A stretch of 64,000 bases of DNA from Balaenoptera acutorostrata. Lineage: Eukaryota; Chordata; Mammalia; Artiodactyla; Balaenopteridae. Below, piece after piece: positions 11,801 through 22,971 of this stretch. The notes under the pieces were generated by a model. That model had not been told where the DNA came from and did no database searches. It saw nothing but the letters and a program-made list of their open reading frames with translations. The DNA is taken from assembly GCF_949987535.1 (NCBI RefSeq), contig NC_080071.1:26620236-26684235 (forward strand), given 5' to 3'. The translations under genes were made by a program, and so were the position numbers. The stretch's first letter is position 1; each line of letters begins with the position of its first letter.

Positions 11801-13630
11801 TTGTATTAGGACCAAGTCAAGTTATCTATAGCTTTCCAGAAAATGGGAGTTGAGCTTAGAGGAATGGGGCCGAAGAGCAGGAAGCTTCAAACAGCCTGCA
11901 GTGGAGGGAACAAGTGGGGTCTTGTGTGGAGAAGCCTGGAGCCAAGTCTAAATGCCTGCTGTAGACTCCACACTTTCCCAGCTGGCTCCTTCAAGGGCAA
12001 GCAGGGGTCATTTAAACAGTCTGAACCAGGCAGGCTTTTAATATTGTTACATGTTATTGCATCACAACCACCAACATCACCGATCATTCACAGAGCACCT
12101 GAACCAGAAACAGTGCCTGAGCTAAAATCAGGACCTCAGAGACTGACTTGCTTCTGTGGTGCTTCCAGGAACCATTGTTTGTGATATTTCTACCAAGTTC
12201 CAAGGAAGCATTGATTTGACTTGTACATTTAGTTCTGTGGCCCACCGAAGAGCATTTCCTGAGGGTAGTTAGGGTGAGGAACCTGTTGCAACCTTCTCAA
12301 GTTTTCTACTCCTCTGCTTTTGTGCTCAAGCACCTGCGTAATCGTAGGGCCTACAGAAGGAGCAGGCAGAGCCAGTGTCCATTTCTGCTGTCAGCGGAGT
12401 GCAGTAGTGATCCTAGGCTTGATTTGGAGTTGTTCTTGCCTTTCTGATTTTTAAAAAATAACTGTGCACTGTGGCCTCTGAGCCAGTATTTGTATTTGTG
12501 CAATGAATAGTATTTTTTTCTCTCCTTAAGTAAGGGTGATTGTTCTACCCTCTATCACATATCCATCTGTCCATTCATCATTCATTCCTCATTCATTCAA
12601 ACATTTATTAAGCACTCCCCAAGTGCCATGCCCATCCTAGGGGGCACAAAAAGACTAAAAATATTCCTTGCCAACAGGACACAAGACCTGTACAAATGTT
12701 GAATCGAGTCTGACTGGAATTCGGATCAGGGAAAGAACACATCTGGCTGGGAACAACAAGAGATAGGTTCTGATACATTTTCTATTGAACAGTTAGTCTA
12801 AATAGTTCTCTATATGGTAAGGATTGGACCAGAAATTAAGATAATTGGATTTTAAATCAAATTTTGAACTCCTTTCAGGAAAAATCTGCTTATATGCTGT
12901 CATGGTAATTAGAGTGTTGGGCCCCATTTTGAAACACTTTAATCCAGTCTGATTCAGAATTTCATTTCTTGAAGGGTTTACTTGCATCACATCAAAGTGC
13001 TCTAGTCCTTTAAATTGCAAACCCTTTTAAAACCTGAATACTGCTCTGTGCCTAGGCCTCAGCCGCTATTGAATAATGAGTAAGGGACAATGAAAGTTTT
13101 CATCAGTTTTGTACATTGACCACTAGAGGGTAGCATTCTACTTCTTTTAAGCTTTGCTCTACAAAATGCTGAGCTGTATCTGGAGGGCTTTGTGGTGTGG
13201 AAGATCTTCAGATGAAACCCACTACTCCCTGATTGATAGTCGAAGAGCAGAAGAAATAATTCTATGTGACTTTTACCAATACTTAGTCAGAAAACCAAAT
13301 AATTAGACCAAGTTGTTAGTCTTCATGGTTGAGAAGTTATCATGGCATTTAAAATTGAAATTCATAATTACAGAGCCCCATCAAGATGATTTGCTTTTAA
13401 AGTACATTTTTGATGTACTTTTTCTGGTCTATATTATTACCCTCTGGGGTGGGGGACCTTCTAAATGCCCCCCTTCAAATATGCTACATACAAAAATGTA
13501 TACATATCACAAAATCTCTTGGCAGTGACACCAGTGCAGGTTCCATTTCCCTTTCACCATGCCTTGCTGGTGGACCCCACATATGAGCTTCTTCTTCTGT
13601 CATCCTTATTACACTTGTCTACTTTCTGTT
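8812..13630. other. Long unrecognised AT-rich interval
   Basis: No exon or RNA gene is supported. Small items: a short (TG)n at about 11545-11561, and a possible MIR or L2-like relic at about 12560-12650 ('cattcattcaaacatttatt'). A 113-codon open frame at 11843-12184 has no recognisable motif and overlaps a 66-codon antisense frame, so I treat it as chance. Confidence 0.5.
13120..13133 (+). promoter_or_regulatory. CTCF-like motif
   Basis: The string ccactagagggtag fits the CTCF core (CCASYAGRKGGCRS) except for t in place of c at position 12. A single motif in 64 kb is weak evidence of occupancy. Confidence 0.25.
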
Positions 13631-13637
13631 ACCACTT

Positions 13638-13938
13638 TTTAAAAAAAAAATTTAATTAATTAATTAATTAATTTTTGGCTGTGTTGGGTCTTCGTTTCTG
13701 TGGGAGGGCTTTCTCTAGTTGCGGCAAGCAGGGGCCACTCTTCATCGCGGTGCGCGGGCCTCTCACTATTGTGGCCTCTCTTGTTGCGGAGCACAGGCTC
13801 CAGACATGCAGGCTCAGTAGTTGTGGCTCATGGGCCTAGTTGCTCCATGGCATGTGGGATCTTCCCAGACCAGGGCTCGAACCCGCGTCCCCTGCATTAG
13901 CAGGCAGATTCTCAACCACTGCGCCACCAGGGAAGCCC
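13638..13938 (-). mobile_element. CHR-type SINE, short-body subfamily
   Basis: Antisense copy with A/T-rich tail ((AATT)n), body and tRNA-like head. A 7-bp TSD, accactt, is at 13631-13637 and 13939-13945. The frames at 13700-13900 and 13840-14118 begin in its antisense body. Confidence 0.94.
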
Positions 13939-13945
13939 ACCACTT

Positions 13946-14125
13946 ATTTTTGTAACTCCTCATTTAGTGTATTTTCATGTGTGTTTGCCTTGTATGTGTT
14001 ATCTCCTCAGTTAGATTGTAAGCTCCTTGAGGATGGGAACTATGTTTTATATTTCTCTTTGATACCCTACAGTGTTCAGGATAAGGCACAGAAGACATGC
14101 TCAGTGAAAATCTCCTGAATGAAGT
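13946..14125 (+). mobile_element. L2 3' end relic
   Basis: Contains the L2 3' signature 'gattgtaagctccttgagg', then 'ggaactatgttttatatttc' and 'gaatgaagtg' near the end. It is heavily diverged and non-coding. Confidence 0.75.
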
Positions 14126-14419
14126 GAAAAGAAGGGTGATACCAGCACGACAAGCAAAAAGTTAGACAGGGAATTACCTGAAGGGCATCTTTGGGACCCT
14201 ATCATTATATAGTAGACCTTCAATTTCATTTCTAGAGCCTGTTTTTGCCTCTCTATATCACTTTCCAATTTTCCTGTTTTGTGTCTCGTTTCATCAGGAC
14301 ACAAATCAGAGCATTAATGTGGAGACTAGTCCCTGAAACATAACTGCATGATTTCTTGTAAATTACTAAAGACAATGTCCTATACTCCATTTCCTTTGTC
14401 CTTACACATAGCCAATCTT

Positions 14420-14709
14420 TTTTCTTTTTTTAAATTAATTTATTTATTTTTGGCTGCGTTGGGACTTCGTTGCTGCCCGTGGGCTTTCTCTAGTTGTGGC
14501 GAGTGGGGGCTACTCTTCGTTGTGGTGCACGGGCTTCTCACTGCGGTGGCTTCTCTTGTTGTGGAACATGAGCTCTAGGCGCACAGGCTCAGTAGTTGTG
14601 GCGCACGGCCTTAGTTGCTCCGAGGCATGTGGGATCTTCCTGCACCAGGGTTTGAACCCGTGTACATTGGCTGGCGGATTCTTAACCACTGTGCCACTAG
14701 GGAAGTCTC
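14420..14709 (-). mobile_element. CHR-type SINE, long-subfamily relative
   Basis: Antisense copy marked by 'ggctgcgttgggacttcg' and 'gtggcttctcttgttgtgg'. The exact 13-bp TSD, catagccaatctt, is at 14407-14419 and 14710-14722. A few bases near the B box are lost compared with its relatives. Confidence 0.95.
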
Positions 14710-14722
14710 CATAGCCAATCTT

Positions 14723-16439
14723 ACTGATGGAAATTTCTTGGTCAGAGTTCCTGTAGAGTTCACAAGAGAGGTACTTCAGGTGACATTGTTTCTTAGAAAC
14801 CTAATCCTTTTGGAGGGAGTCCATGATGAGGAAAGTGGATGTATTTTTCTCTTTCCTGAATTTTCTAACCCTTAATATTGCCACTAAACACTAAATTTAA
14901 CTTGATACTGTACTTTCATATTCTAATACAGTCCCTTTGGTGGTCTTATGGAAGATACATTGGATGACTTGTAGTTGGAGAAGGTAATTAGGAAGGCAGA
15001 GACTAGTTTAAAAATTACTGTTGAATTTCTCCAAGGAAATTCAATTTAAGAGCCTAACCAAGGAAAAGAAGAAAAACATAGAGGAATTTTAAGAGGGCAA
15101 AACTGTCAGGATCAAGTGATCAATTGAATATGGAAGGCGAGAAGGAGGGAAGAGACTAGGATAACTTCCAGATTCTTGAATGGTCTAAGGAGCCATTATA
15201 AGTATAGGGGTTAGAGGAGGAAGCATAGATCCAGGGCAAAGTAAAAGAGTCTGCGTTTATCATGAACTGTCTGTGAGACATCTAAGTGGAGATGTCAGGA
15301 GGGCACAGGAGGTCAGAATGTAGAATATGGAGAGAGATCTGGGCCAGAGATGCAGAGTTGGGACCCATCAGTGTGTGTGTGATGGTAGAAGCTCCAAGTG
15401 GGTAAGAGATTGCTGACATTAATGGACTAATTATGAAACTTCAGGGAAAACCAGCATTCCATGGGGCAAGGAAAGGAAGATGAGCCAGGAAAGCAAAGGG
15501 TCCCCGACTGTAGTCATGGATGCCAAGGGAGACTATAGATTCAAGAGGAGGGTGTGGTCAAAAGAGCTCAGTTAATAGTAGGTCTGAGAAGATAGGTAAG
15601 ACTTGAATTATGCAACTAGAAGGCCAGGTTCGAAAGAGCCATAGGGGTTGAACATGGCCTGTAGTGAGCTGAGGCATGAACATGCTTTGGGGTTCTCCAC
15701 AGAGCCAAGCACAGTGCTAGCTAAGCATGTGATAGGTAAGCAATCAATGCTCTGAACCGAGTTGGTCATAAAACACCACAGTTATTCTTAAATGGGAAGG
15801 AGCACAAGGATACACTCCCTAGAAGATAGCATAACACAGTATCCAAGGAATTCTTTTCAAACTGCACAGGATCCTCACTCATTCTGATGCAGACCTCTGT
15901 GACCCCTCTCAACTCCTTTTCCCAGATGGGAATCACTGCATGTAATTAGATGATACCGAGGGGGAGGTATTGAACTGTGAATATTACGGACATGGGGAAA
16001 AAAAGATGAGAACCACAAAGACAGAACTATATAAAGGGTTAGTTGTATATATGTTTGATTATGTTATTATTTGTATATATGATTTAGGTCTTTTACTATC
16101 AGTGTGTAAGTGGCAAATAAACATGTGAAACTTACAGTACTTTCAAAATATTTTATTTCTTCTTAAAGTGCCCCATCGTACCATAGTTCAACACATACAC
16201 AGCCCTCTGCTAAGAGGATGGAATAGTGCACAGGATCCAATGGTTAGATTCAATAAGTAAATGTATATTGAGCACCAGTGAAGTACCAATTAGGCATTGT
16301 GATTCATTTAAAAAAAATAAGCCAGTCTCATAGGTAAAAAGCAGACCACTTGCCTTGGCTGGAGAACTTGTTCTCTACTTTCATAAGGTTGACTTCTTAA
16401 CCCTAATGGATGAAATGTCATTTTCCCAGACAGGCCATT
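14723..16439. other. Unrecognised non-repetitive DNA
   Basis: No open frame of note and no repeat family identified with confidence. Confidence 0.5.
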
Positions 16440-16675
16440 CCTGACCACCTAATGTACATAATGAACCCCCTTCCTCATTACTCTATTTCATGGCACCCTG
16501 TTCATATTTGGAATTGTATACTCACGTCTTTGTTTACTTGATCAATGACTGTCTTGCTCATAGATCGTGAACCCCCTGAAGGCAAGAATTGAATCTGTTC
16601 TGCAGCATGCCCGGTATCTAGGGGAGTACCTGGGAAATGGGATACATTCAGTAAATATTTGTGGAGTGAATGTTT
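16440..16675 (+). mobile_element. L2 3' end relic
   Basis: Order typical of L2: 'gaccacctaatgta', 'ctctatttcatggcaccctg', 'gaaggcaagaattgaatctg' and a terminal 'cagtaaatatttgtggagtg'. Diverged and non-coding. Confidence 0.75.
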
Positions 16676-16761
16676 ATATTTCTTGTTCTATACATGAAAA
16701 CCTTGTTAGGTAAATCAGTTAAATTCTACTATTAGTATTATTTACATCAAATAGTATTACA

Positions 16762-17100
16762 GGGGCTTCCCTGGTGGCACAGCGGTTGAGAATCTGCCTG
16801 CCAATGCAGGGGACACGGGTTCGAGCCCTGGTCTGGGAAGATCCCACATGCCGCGGAGCAACTAGGCCCATGAGCCACAACTCCTGAGCCTGCACGTCTG
16901 GAGCTTGTGCTCCGCATTAAGAGAGGCCGCGACAGTGAGAGGCCCGCGCACCGCGATGAAGAGTGGCCCCCGCTTGCCGCAACTAGAGAAGGCCCTCGCA
17001 CAGAAACGAAGACCCAACACGGCCAAAAATAAAAATATAAATAAATAAATAAATAAATAAATAAAAGAACATAATGCTTAACTAATAATATAAAAAAAAA
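16762..17100 (+). mobile_element. CHR-type SINE, short-body subfamily, possible 3' transduction
   Basis: Head begins at about 16763 (gggcttccctggtgg). The body has the diagnostic 'gagaggcccgcgcaccgcg', and the AAAT tail ends at about 17066. A further ~25 bp of ordinary sequence and a run of A follow, after which tattaca (17101-17107) repeats the 7 bp just before the element (16755-16761). If that is the TSD, the insert includes a short transduced 3' flank. Confidence 0.88.
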
Positions 17101-17173
17101 TATTACAAAGCCATATCCATTAGCAGCTTGGCTCTTAGTGACAACCAAAATGTTTGTCAAAATGGTTCTTTAG

Positions 17174-17450
17174 GGACTTCCCTGGTGGCGCAGTGCTTAA
17201 GAATCCACCTGCCAATGCCGGGGACATGGGTTCGAGCCCTGGTCCGGGAAGATCCCACATGCCGCGGAGCAGCTAAGCCCGTGCGCCACAACTACTGAGC
17301 CTGCGCTCTAGAGCCCATGAGCCACAACTACTGAAGTCCGCGCGCCTAGAGCCCTACGCTGCAACGAGAGAAGCCACCGCATTGAGAAGCCTGCGTACCG
17401 CAACGAAGATGCAATGCAGGCAAAACAAATAAAATTAATTAATTAAAAAA
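17174..17450 (+). mobile_element. CHR-type SINE, long subfamily
   Basis: Complete plus-strand copy from 'ggacttccctggtggcgc' to an (AATT)n/A tail. The TSD aatggttctttag at 17161-17173 recurs after the tail. It occurs first as a shortened copy at 17451-17461 and then complete at 17468-17480, so the 3' duplication plus tail was itself duplicated. It starts only about 75 bp after the previous SINE. Confidence 0.95.
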
Positions 17451-17809
17451 AATGGTTCTTTAAAAAAAATGGTTCTTTAGTAGGAAAATTGATTTCGTAT
17501 GGTATGAGATTTTCAAGTAAAATATCCTAATCCTTTTAAAGATATAATGTGTCAGCATATTTAAGCATTAAGCAGGTCTGATATTGCTGTTTCTAACAGA
17601 TGTTTACACCTGGACCGCTGGTATCTGTTTTGACTGGGCTGGTGTCTGAGGGCTGATTGTTCAAGGCTGTGTTATACCTACTGATAAATATTTTGAATAT
17701 CACCTTTGTCTTTTATCTTCTGACAACAGAGATAACTTCATTTATCTAAGGGATTATTGATTTTTAAATTAACTTATTGGAATTTTAACACATTATATGC
17801 TAGGGAAAG

Positions 17810-17812
<3 letters not shown>

Positions 17813-17846
<34 letters not shown>
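17813..17846. repeat. (TG)n microsatellite
   Basis: About 17 uninterrupted GT units, followed by a short TTGTGTGT extension. Confidence 0.9.
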
Positions 17847-17847
<1 letters not shown>

Positions 17848-17959
17848 GTGTGTAAATCACACAGGCAGATCAGAAGACAAGCAATTAGTAGTATCATGCA
17901 ATGGGCTTAGAAAAGAGTTTGCTATAGAGTTAGCTGAAACTTATTTTCAGAATTTGATT

Positions 17960-18110
17960 TTATATTTTGAGTTAGAGTGCTGATCTGAGAGTCAAAACTC
18001 TCATTTTGAGCCATGGCTGCATAACCTGGGGAACCTGAACATTGGGCTTTACTTACCCATTTGTAAAATAAGGTGAATGGACAAGGTAACTTTAAAATCT
18101 ATTCTGGCCA
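17960..18110 (+). mobile_element. MIR relic
   Basis: Shows the MIR order 'gagttagagtgctgatctg', 'cataacctggggaacctg' and 'acccatttgtaaaataagg'. Diverged ancient tRNA-derived SINE. Confidence 0.55.
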
Positions 18111-18141
18111 AAAATTTTCATGATTTATTATCACGTTCTTT

Positions 18142-18474
18142 TTTTTTTTTAATCTCACCTTTTTAAAAAAAATTTTTTAAGTTTAATTTTATTTCTGGCT
18201 GCGTTGCGTCTTTGTGCTGCACACAGGCTTTCTCTAGTTGTGGTGAGTGGTGGCTTCTCTTGTGGAGCACGGGCTCTAGGGTGCGTGGGCTTCAGTAGTT
18301 GTGGTACACGGGCTCAGTAGTTGTGGCTCGTGGGCTCTAGAGCACAGGCTCAGTAGTTGTGGCGCACAGGCTTAGTTGCTCCAGGGCACGTGGGATCTTC
18401 CCAGACCAGGGATTGAACCCGTGTCCCCTGTACTGGCAGGCGGATTCTTAACCACTGCGCCACCAGGGAAGTCC
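18142..18474 (-). mobile_element. CHR-type SINE, long subfamily, two-part tail
   Basis: Antisense element flanked by a 14-bp TSD with one mismatch: tatcacgttctttt at 18128-18141 and tatcatgttctttt at 18475-18488. On the minus strand the tail has an A-rich stretch, then a short non-A segment (ggtgagatt) and a terminal run of A. It therefore resembles the 3'-transduction-like tails at 16762-17100 and 50079-50410. Confidence 0.94.
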
Positions 18475-18892
18475 TATCATGTTCTTTTAACAAGTGGAAG
18501 ATTTCCAGGATAAATAAAGGAAAAACAGTAGCATCCCCCTACTCCAGTGTCTCCAATATTACCCCCCCACCCCCTGAGGTAATCAACTTAATATATGCTG
18601 TATATCCTTCCAGCATTGTTCTTGGCACACATAAACATATATAAACATATATAAATATATATGTTTCTTTGCCTGAAGAAAAATAGTAGAAAAACACATC
18701 ACTAAGATGTATGTCCTAGCTAATAGACATATAAATATCTTCAGTTTTAATTTTTATCACCATAAATAATACTTCAGTAAAATCATTATAGAAATACCAC
18801 TACATAAAATAATGCTTTTTTAAAATTTTTTCTTTCTGTCAGATACATTTAAAAAAATAGAATTTGGGGGTCAAAAGTATGTGAAGTTTTAA

Positions 18893-19144
18893 AATTTTTT
18901 TAAAACTTTAAAAAATTTATTTAATTTTATTTTTGACTGAGTCGGGTCTTAGTTGCTCCTTGAGGGATCTTCGTTGCTGCATGCAAGATCTTTTGTTGCA
19001 GCACGCAGGCGTCTCTCTAGTTGAGGTGCGCGGGCTTAGTTACCCCATCGCATGTGGGATCTTAGTTCCCCGACCAGGGATCAAACCCGTGTCCCCTGCC
19101 TTGGAAGGTGGTTTCTTAACCACTGGACCACCAGGGAAGTCCCA
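18893..19144 (-). mobile_element. Older CHR-type SINE variant
   Basis: Diverged antisense tRNA-derived SINE with 'gttccccgaccagggatc' and a head ending 'ccaccagggaagtccca'. Its body differs from both main subfamilies ('cttagttgctccttgaggg'). An 11-bp TSD, tgaagttttaa, is at 18882-18892 and 19145-19155. Confidence 0.88.
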
Positions 19145-19384
19145 TGAAGTTTTAATTTTAATAGGTAATTCTTGATTTCTTTCTAAAATGTTTGAGATAA
19201 CTTAGACTCCCAGCATTGATGTATAAGAGTGTTGGTTTCCCTGCATCCTTGCCAGCACTGGGGTTACCTTTTTCTTTTTTTTTAAATTGAGAATGTGAAG
19301 ACTGAAAAATGATGCTGTTTTTGTTTAGTTTGAATTTTTAAAAATTTTACTGACATGGAATGACAAAAATGAATTCTATTGAGG

Positions 19385-19556
19385 AGAAATGGAGAGTTTC
19401 TGTTCACTAGATATAGAGTTTCGGTAATGCAAGATGAAAAGTTCTGGAAATCTACTGTATAACTGTGCATATAATTAACAATACTGTACTGTACACTTAA
19501 AAATTTTTAAGGAAGTAGATTTCACGTTATGTGTTTTTTACCACAATCAAGAATAT
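19385..19556 (+). mobile_element. Old L1 3' end, opposite to its host
   Basis: Plus-strand L1 3' terminus: 'gagtttcggtaatgcaag', 'atgaaaagttctgg', 'ctgtacacttaaaaat' and 'ttatgtgttttttaccacaa'. Sequence before and after continues the antisense L1 host. Confidence 0.7.
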
Positions 19557-19799
19557 TGCTATTGACATCTTTTCAAATGATTGGTCTATATATCCTTTGC
19601 TATGAATTTAAAGCTTTTGTCTTTGCCAATTTTTGAGCTCTTATCAACTTTTCAACTCTTTTGGCTGTTATATATACTGCATATATTTTCCACAGTCTAT
19701 AGGTTATCCATAGATTCTGCTTATGGTAATATAACCAGATATAACTATCTTTTTTCTTTAATGGATGGTTGGTTTTCTGTCTTGCTTATGAAGATTTTT

Positions 19800-20091
19800 G
19801 TTAAAATTAATTAATTTATTTATTTTTGGCTGTGTTGGGTCTTTGTTTCTGTGCGAGGGCTTTCTCTAGTTGCGGCCAGCGGGGGCCACTCTTCATTGTG
19901 GTGCGCGGGCCTCTCACTGTCGCGGCCTCTCTTGTTGCGGAGCACAGGCTCCAGACGCGTAGGCTCAGTAGTCGTGGCTCACGGGCCCAGTTGCTCCACG
20001 GCATGTGGGATCCTCTCAGACCAGGGCTCGAAGCCGTGTCCCCTGCATTGGCAGGCAGATTCTCCACCACTGCGCCACCAGGGAAGCTCGG
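19800..20091 (-). mobile_element. CHR-type SINE, short-body subfamily
   Basis: Complete antisense copy in the old L1 host. An exact 14-bp TSD, ttatgaagattttt, is at 19786-19799 and 20092-20105. Open frames of 84-110 codons across it are antisense or sense SINE frames. Confidence 0.96.
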
Positions 20092-20874
20092 TTATGAAGA
20101 TTTTTATCAAGGGTTTTCTTCTGATATTTTTAGCATTATATTAAAAATACTTAATTAACCTGGAATTAAAAAAATATAAAAGAGTCTAAATTTGTATTTT
20201 TTTCATGTGAGTTTCTAATTGAGTAGTACTAAATTAAGTAATTTTTTCATACATAAAGTTCTCAGGTGTATTAGGATATAATGTAGATTCTCTGTTCTGT
20301 TCTCCAAATTTATTCCAGTACTACTTTCCTAATTATAGTAGCTTCATGGTAAATTTTAATGTTTGTGGAATTATGCTACATGTATCTATTAATTTGGAAT
20401 GGTTATAATATGGATATAATATGATGTAATATATTATTGTTTTCTTTATATAGCCCTTGTACCTTCCTAGGAACTTCACGCTTCTGTTGTTATGAGAATG
20501 TTTTGATTTAATTTTCTTTTCTATCTGTATTAATGATAAAAAAGTAAAACTATTGATTGTAGCATATTTATTTTGTATGCCCCTTATCAAATTTTCTTAT
20601 TAATTCTAATGCTTTTCAATAGACTTTCTTGGGTTTTCTAGCTACATAATAATCTCTTCTGCAAGTATAGATGATTTTGTTTCTTCCAACATTCATAGCA
20701 AATATTTTACTTTTTTATACTATTGCAATTGTTAGAAATTCCAAACAAATTTTAAATAATCATAGTCCTAGTAAGTATTCCAACATTATTCTGGACTTCA
20801 ATAAAAATGGTTTCAGGATTTTATTTTTTTCTCTCTGTTTGTTTCTTTTAGTCTTTAGCATGTTTAATTTCTTT

Positions 20875-21179
20875 TTTTTTTTTTTTTTTTTGATTGATTG
20901 ATTGATTGATTGATTTTGGCTGTGTTGGGTCTTCGTTTCTGTGCGAGGGCTTTCTCCAGTTGTGGCAAGCGGGGGCCACTCTTCATCGCGATGCGCGGGC
21001 CTCTCACCGCTGCGGCCTCTCTCGCCGCGGAGCACAGGCTCCAGACGCGCAGGCTCAGCAGTTGTGGCTCACGGGCCCAGCCGCTCCGCGGCATGTGGGA
21101 TCTTCCCAGGCCAGGGCTCGAACCCGTGTCCCCTGCATTAGCAGGCAGACTCTCAACCACTGCGCCACCAGGGAAGCCC
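20875..21179 (-). mobile_element. CHR-type SINE, short-body subfamily
   Basis: Antisense copy with a long T tract, a (TTGA)n tail variant and an intact head. It has the best TSD in the window, 17 bp exact (agcatgtttaatttctt) at 20858-20874 and 21180-21196. Exact TSD and high CpG content suggest one of the youngest insertions here. Confidence 0.97.
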
Positions 21180-21579
21180 AGCATGTTTAATTTCTTCTTA
21201 ATCATATTTTACTTAGAGTTCTTTACACAGGAATAACTGTAGGAATTTCCATTTGACTTTTTATAGGTCATATACCTTTTGCTTATATTGTATATGTGAT
21301 GTTACATGTTCCAATTATGAACAATAGTTTTATTGCTAATAGAAATTCTACTTTATCATCATATCAGGCTTTTAACATACTGTTGAATTGACTTGTTATT
21401 ACTTCATTTATAATTTTGCATCCAAATTTGTAAGAGACATCGATCAATCCATATGTTATCAAGATTTAGATGGCAGCAGGGGAGGACACGGAGTTTGTGT
21501 CTCCTCACACCTAGGGCGCTTGCCAGATGCTGGTGGGGGACCTCGGCACCCAAGGAGATGGGAGGAACCCCTGAGCGAC

Positions 21580-22370
21580 CGGGTAGGATGTGGCGGGGAG
21601 TGAGGGGGGAGGAGAAGTGGAGGCTGGACAGGACCGGCACCCCTGAGGGGTGGCTGGGAGTGGGGAGGGGTTCCCATGCCTGGAGGGACCCTTGGGGACT
21701 TGGAGGATCGGGGGGAGTGTGCCTAGCATTTCCCCTGCCCAGTTGGGCCCTGGGAAGCCTGCTGGGCTCCCGGTCCTGGTCCTCTGTTCTCCGGGGCCCT
21801 CTCCGGCCTTGTGGGCCTTAGGGGCATGGGAGGGAGGGAGGAGTGGGGGAGAGGAGGAGAGGCTGACGGTGGAGGGGGACCCTCCAGGACTGGAGGATCA
21901 GGGGAGGCACGGCGGGTGTTTCCCCCACCCACTTGGGCCCTGGGAAGCCTGCTGAGCTCCTGGGCCTGGTCCTCGGCCCTCTGAGGCCTCCCCCACCGGC
22001 TGCAGGGGTCCTAGGGGCATAGGAGGGAGGGAGGAGGGGGGAAGAGGAGGAGAGGCTGACGGTGGGGGGGGGACCTCCAGGACCAAGGGATCATGGGAAG
22101 CCCCCACCCACTCGGCCCCAGGAAGCCTGTTGGGCTTCCAGGTCTGGTCCCCTGCCTTCCAGGGCCCCCTCCGGCTGTGTGGGTCCTAGGGACATAGGAG
22201 GGAGTGGGGGGGGGGAAGAAGAAGAGAGGCCAGCGGAGAGGGGCCCTCCAGGATGGAGGATCAAGGGAGAACACGCCTAGCTTTTCCCCTGCCCACTTGG
22301 GCCCAGTGAGCCTGCTGTGGTCCTGGACCTGGTCCTCAGCCCTCCAAGGCCAGAGGTACTCCTGGGCCCC
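21580..22370 (+). repeat. Tandem monomers in the L1 5' UTR
   Basis: About four imperfect GC-rich units: 21580-21820, 21821-22013, 22014-22188 and 22189-22370. Each carries a G/A-rich start (ggggcatgggagggaggg type), a 'ctccaggactggaggatc' block and a 'gggaagcctgctgggct' block. Measured from the ggg[ga]cat mark, the periods are 193 and 175 bp. Monomeric L1 promoters are well known in mouse. In this element the repeats probably form the internal Pol II promoter region (inference). Confidence 0.85.
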
Positions 22371-22499
22371 TCCTGCTGCATTGAGCCTAAGCCCCACTCC
22401 CCAACCCCCCAGGGCCTTTTCCGACCCTGAGGGTCCTAAGCATAGGCCCCACCCACCGCCTAAACCCAGTCCCTGCCTAAGCCCCGCCCTCTACAACCA

Positions 22500-22800
22500 A
22501 GGCCTTTTCTGCCTTTTTTCTTCTCCTTTTTTTTACTATTGTGGTTCTGTTTTACCTTCTGGTGGTTGTTTCATCTATATTTTTATTTTTTTATTCTAAC
22601 ATCTGTTAGTTTTCTAATCTTATTTTATTTTTTACTCTTTGTTATTGTTCTGCTCCTTTTTTTCTTTTTCTTTTTTTTGTTTTTTGCTGCCCCATGCAAC
22701 TTGCGGGGTCTTGGTTCATGAGCCAGGGGTCAGGCCTGGGCTCCTGCGGTAGGAACTCTGAGTCTGAACCACTGGACTAACAGAGAACCTCAGACCCCAG
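22500..22800 (-). mobile_element. SINE-like block inside the L1 5' UTR
   Basis: After a T-rich stretch (22500-22680), the segment 22683-22798 reads 'cttgcggggtcttggttc', 'gagccaggggtcagg' and 'gaaccactggactaacagag'. This parallels the antisense short SINE at 2761-2882 block by block. It could be a SINE that inserted into this copy or one fixed long ago into the L1 lineage. No clear TSD was found, which favours the old fixed alternative. Confidence 0.6.
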
Positions 22801-22971
22801 GGAATATTCATTGGAATGAGGTCTCCCAGAGGTCCTCATCTCAGCAGCAAGACCCAGCTCTACCCAACAACTTACACACTCCAGTCCTAGAATCCTCAGG
22901 TCAAACCACCAGTAAGACAGGAACACAAACCCACCCATCAAAAAAAAAAAAAATGAGATGACAAAAAGAAT

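Noticed and set aside
11843..12184. 113-codon plus-strand frame as a possible gene
   Set aside because: No recognisable motif or splice context, overlapping antisense frame, and ordinary surrounding composition.
21453..21821. CpG island promoter of a host gene
   Set aside because: The GC-rich block is the L1 5' UTR: it is followed in order by ORF1, ORF2 and an L1 3' UTR and enclosed by the L1 TSD.
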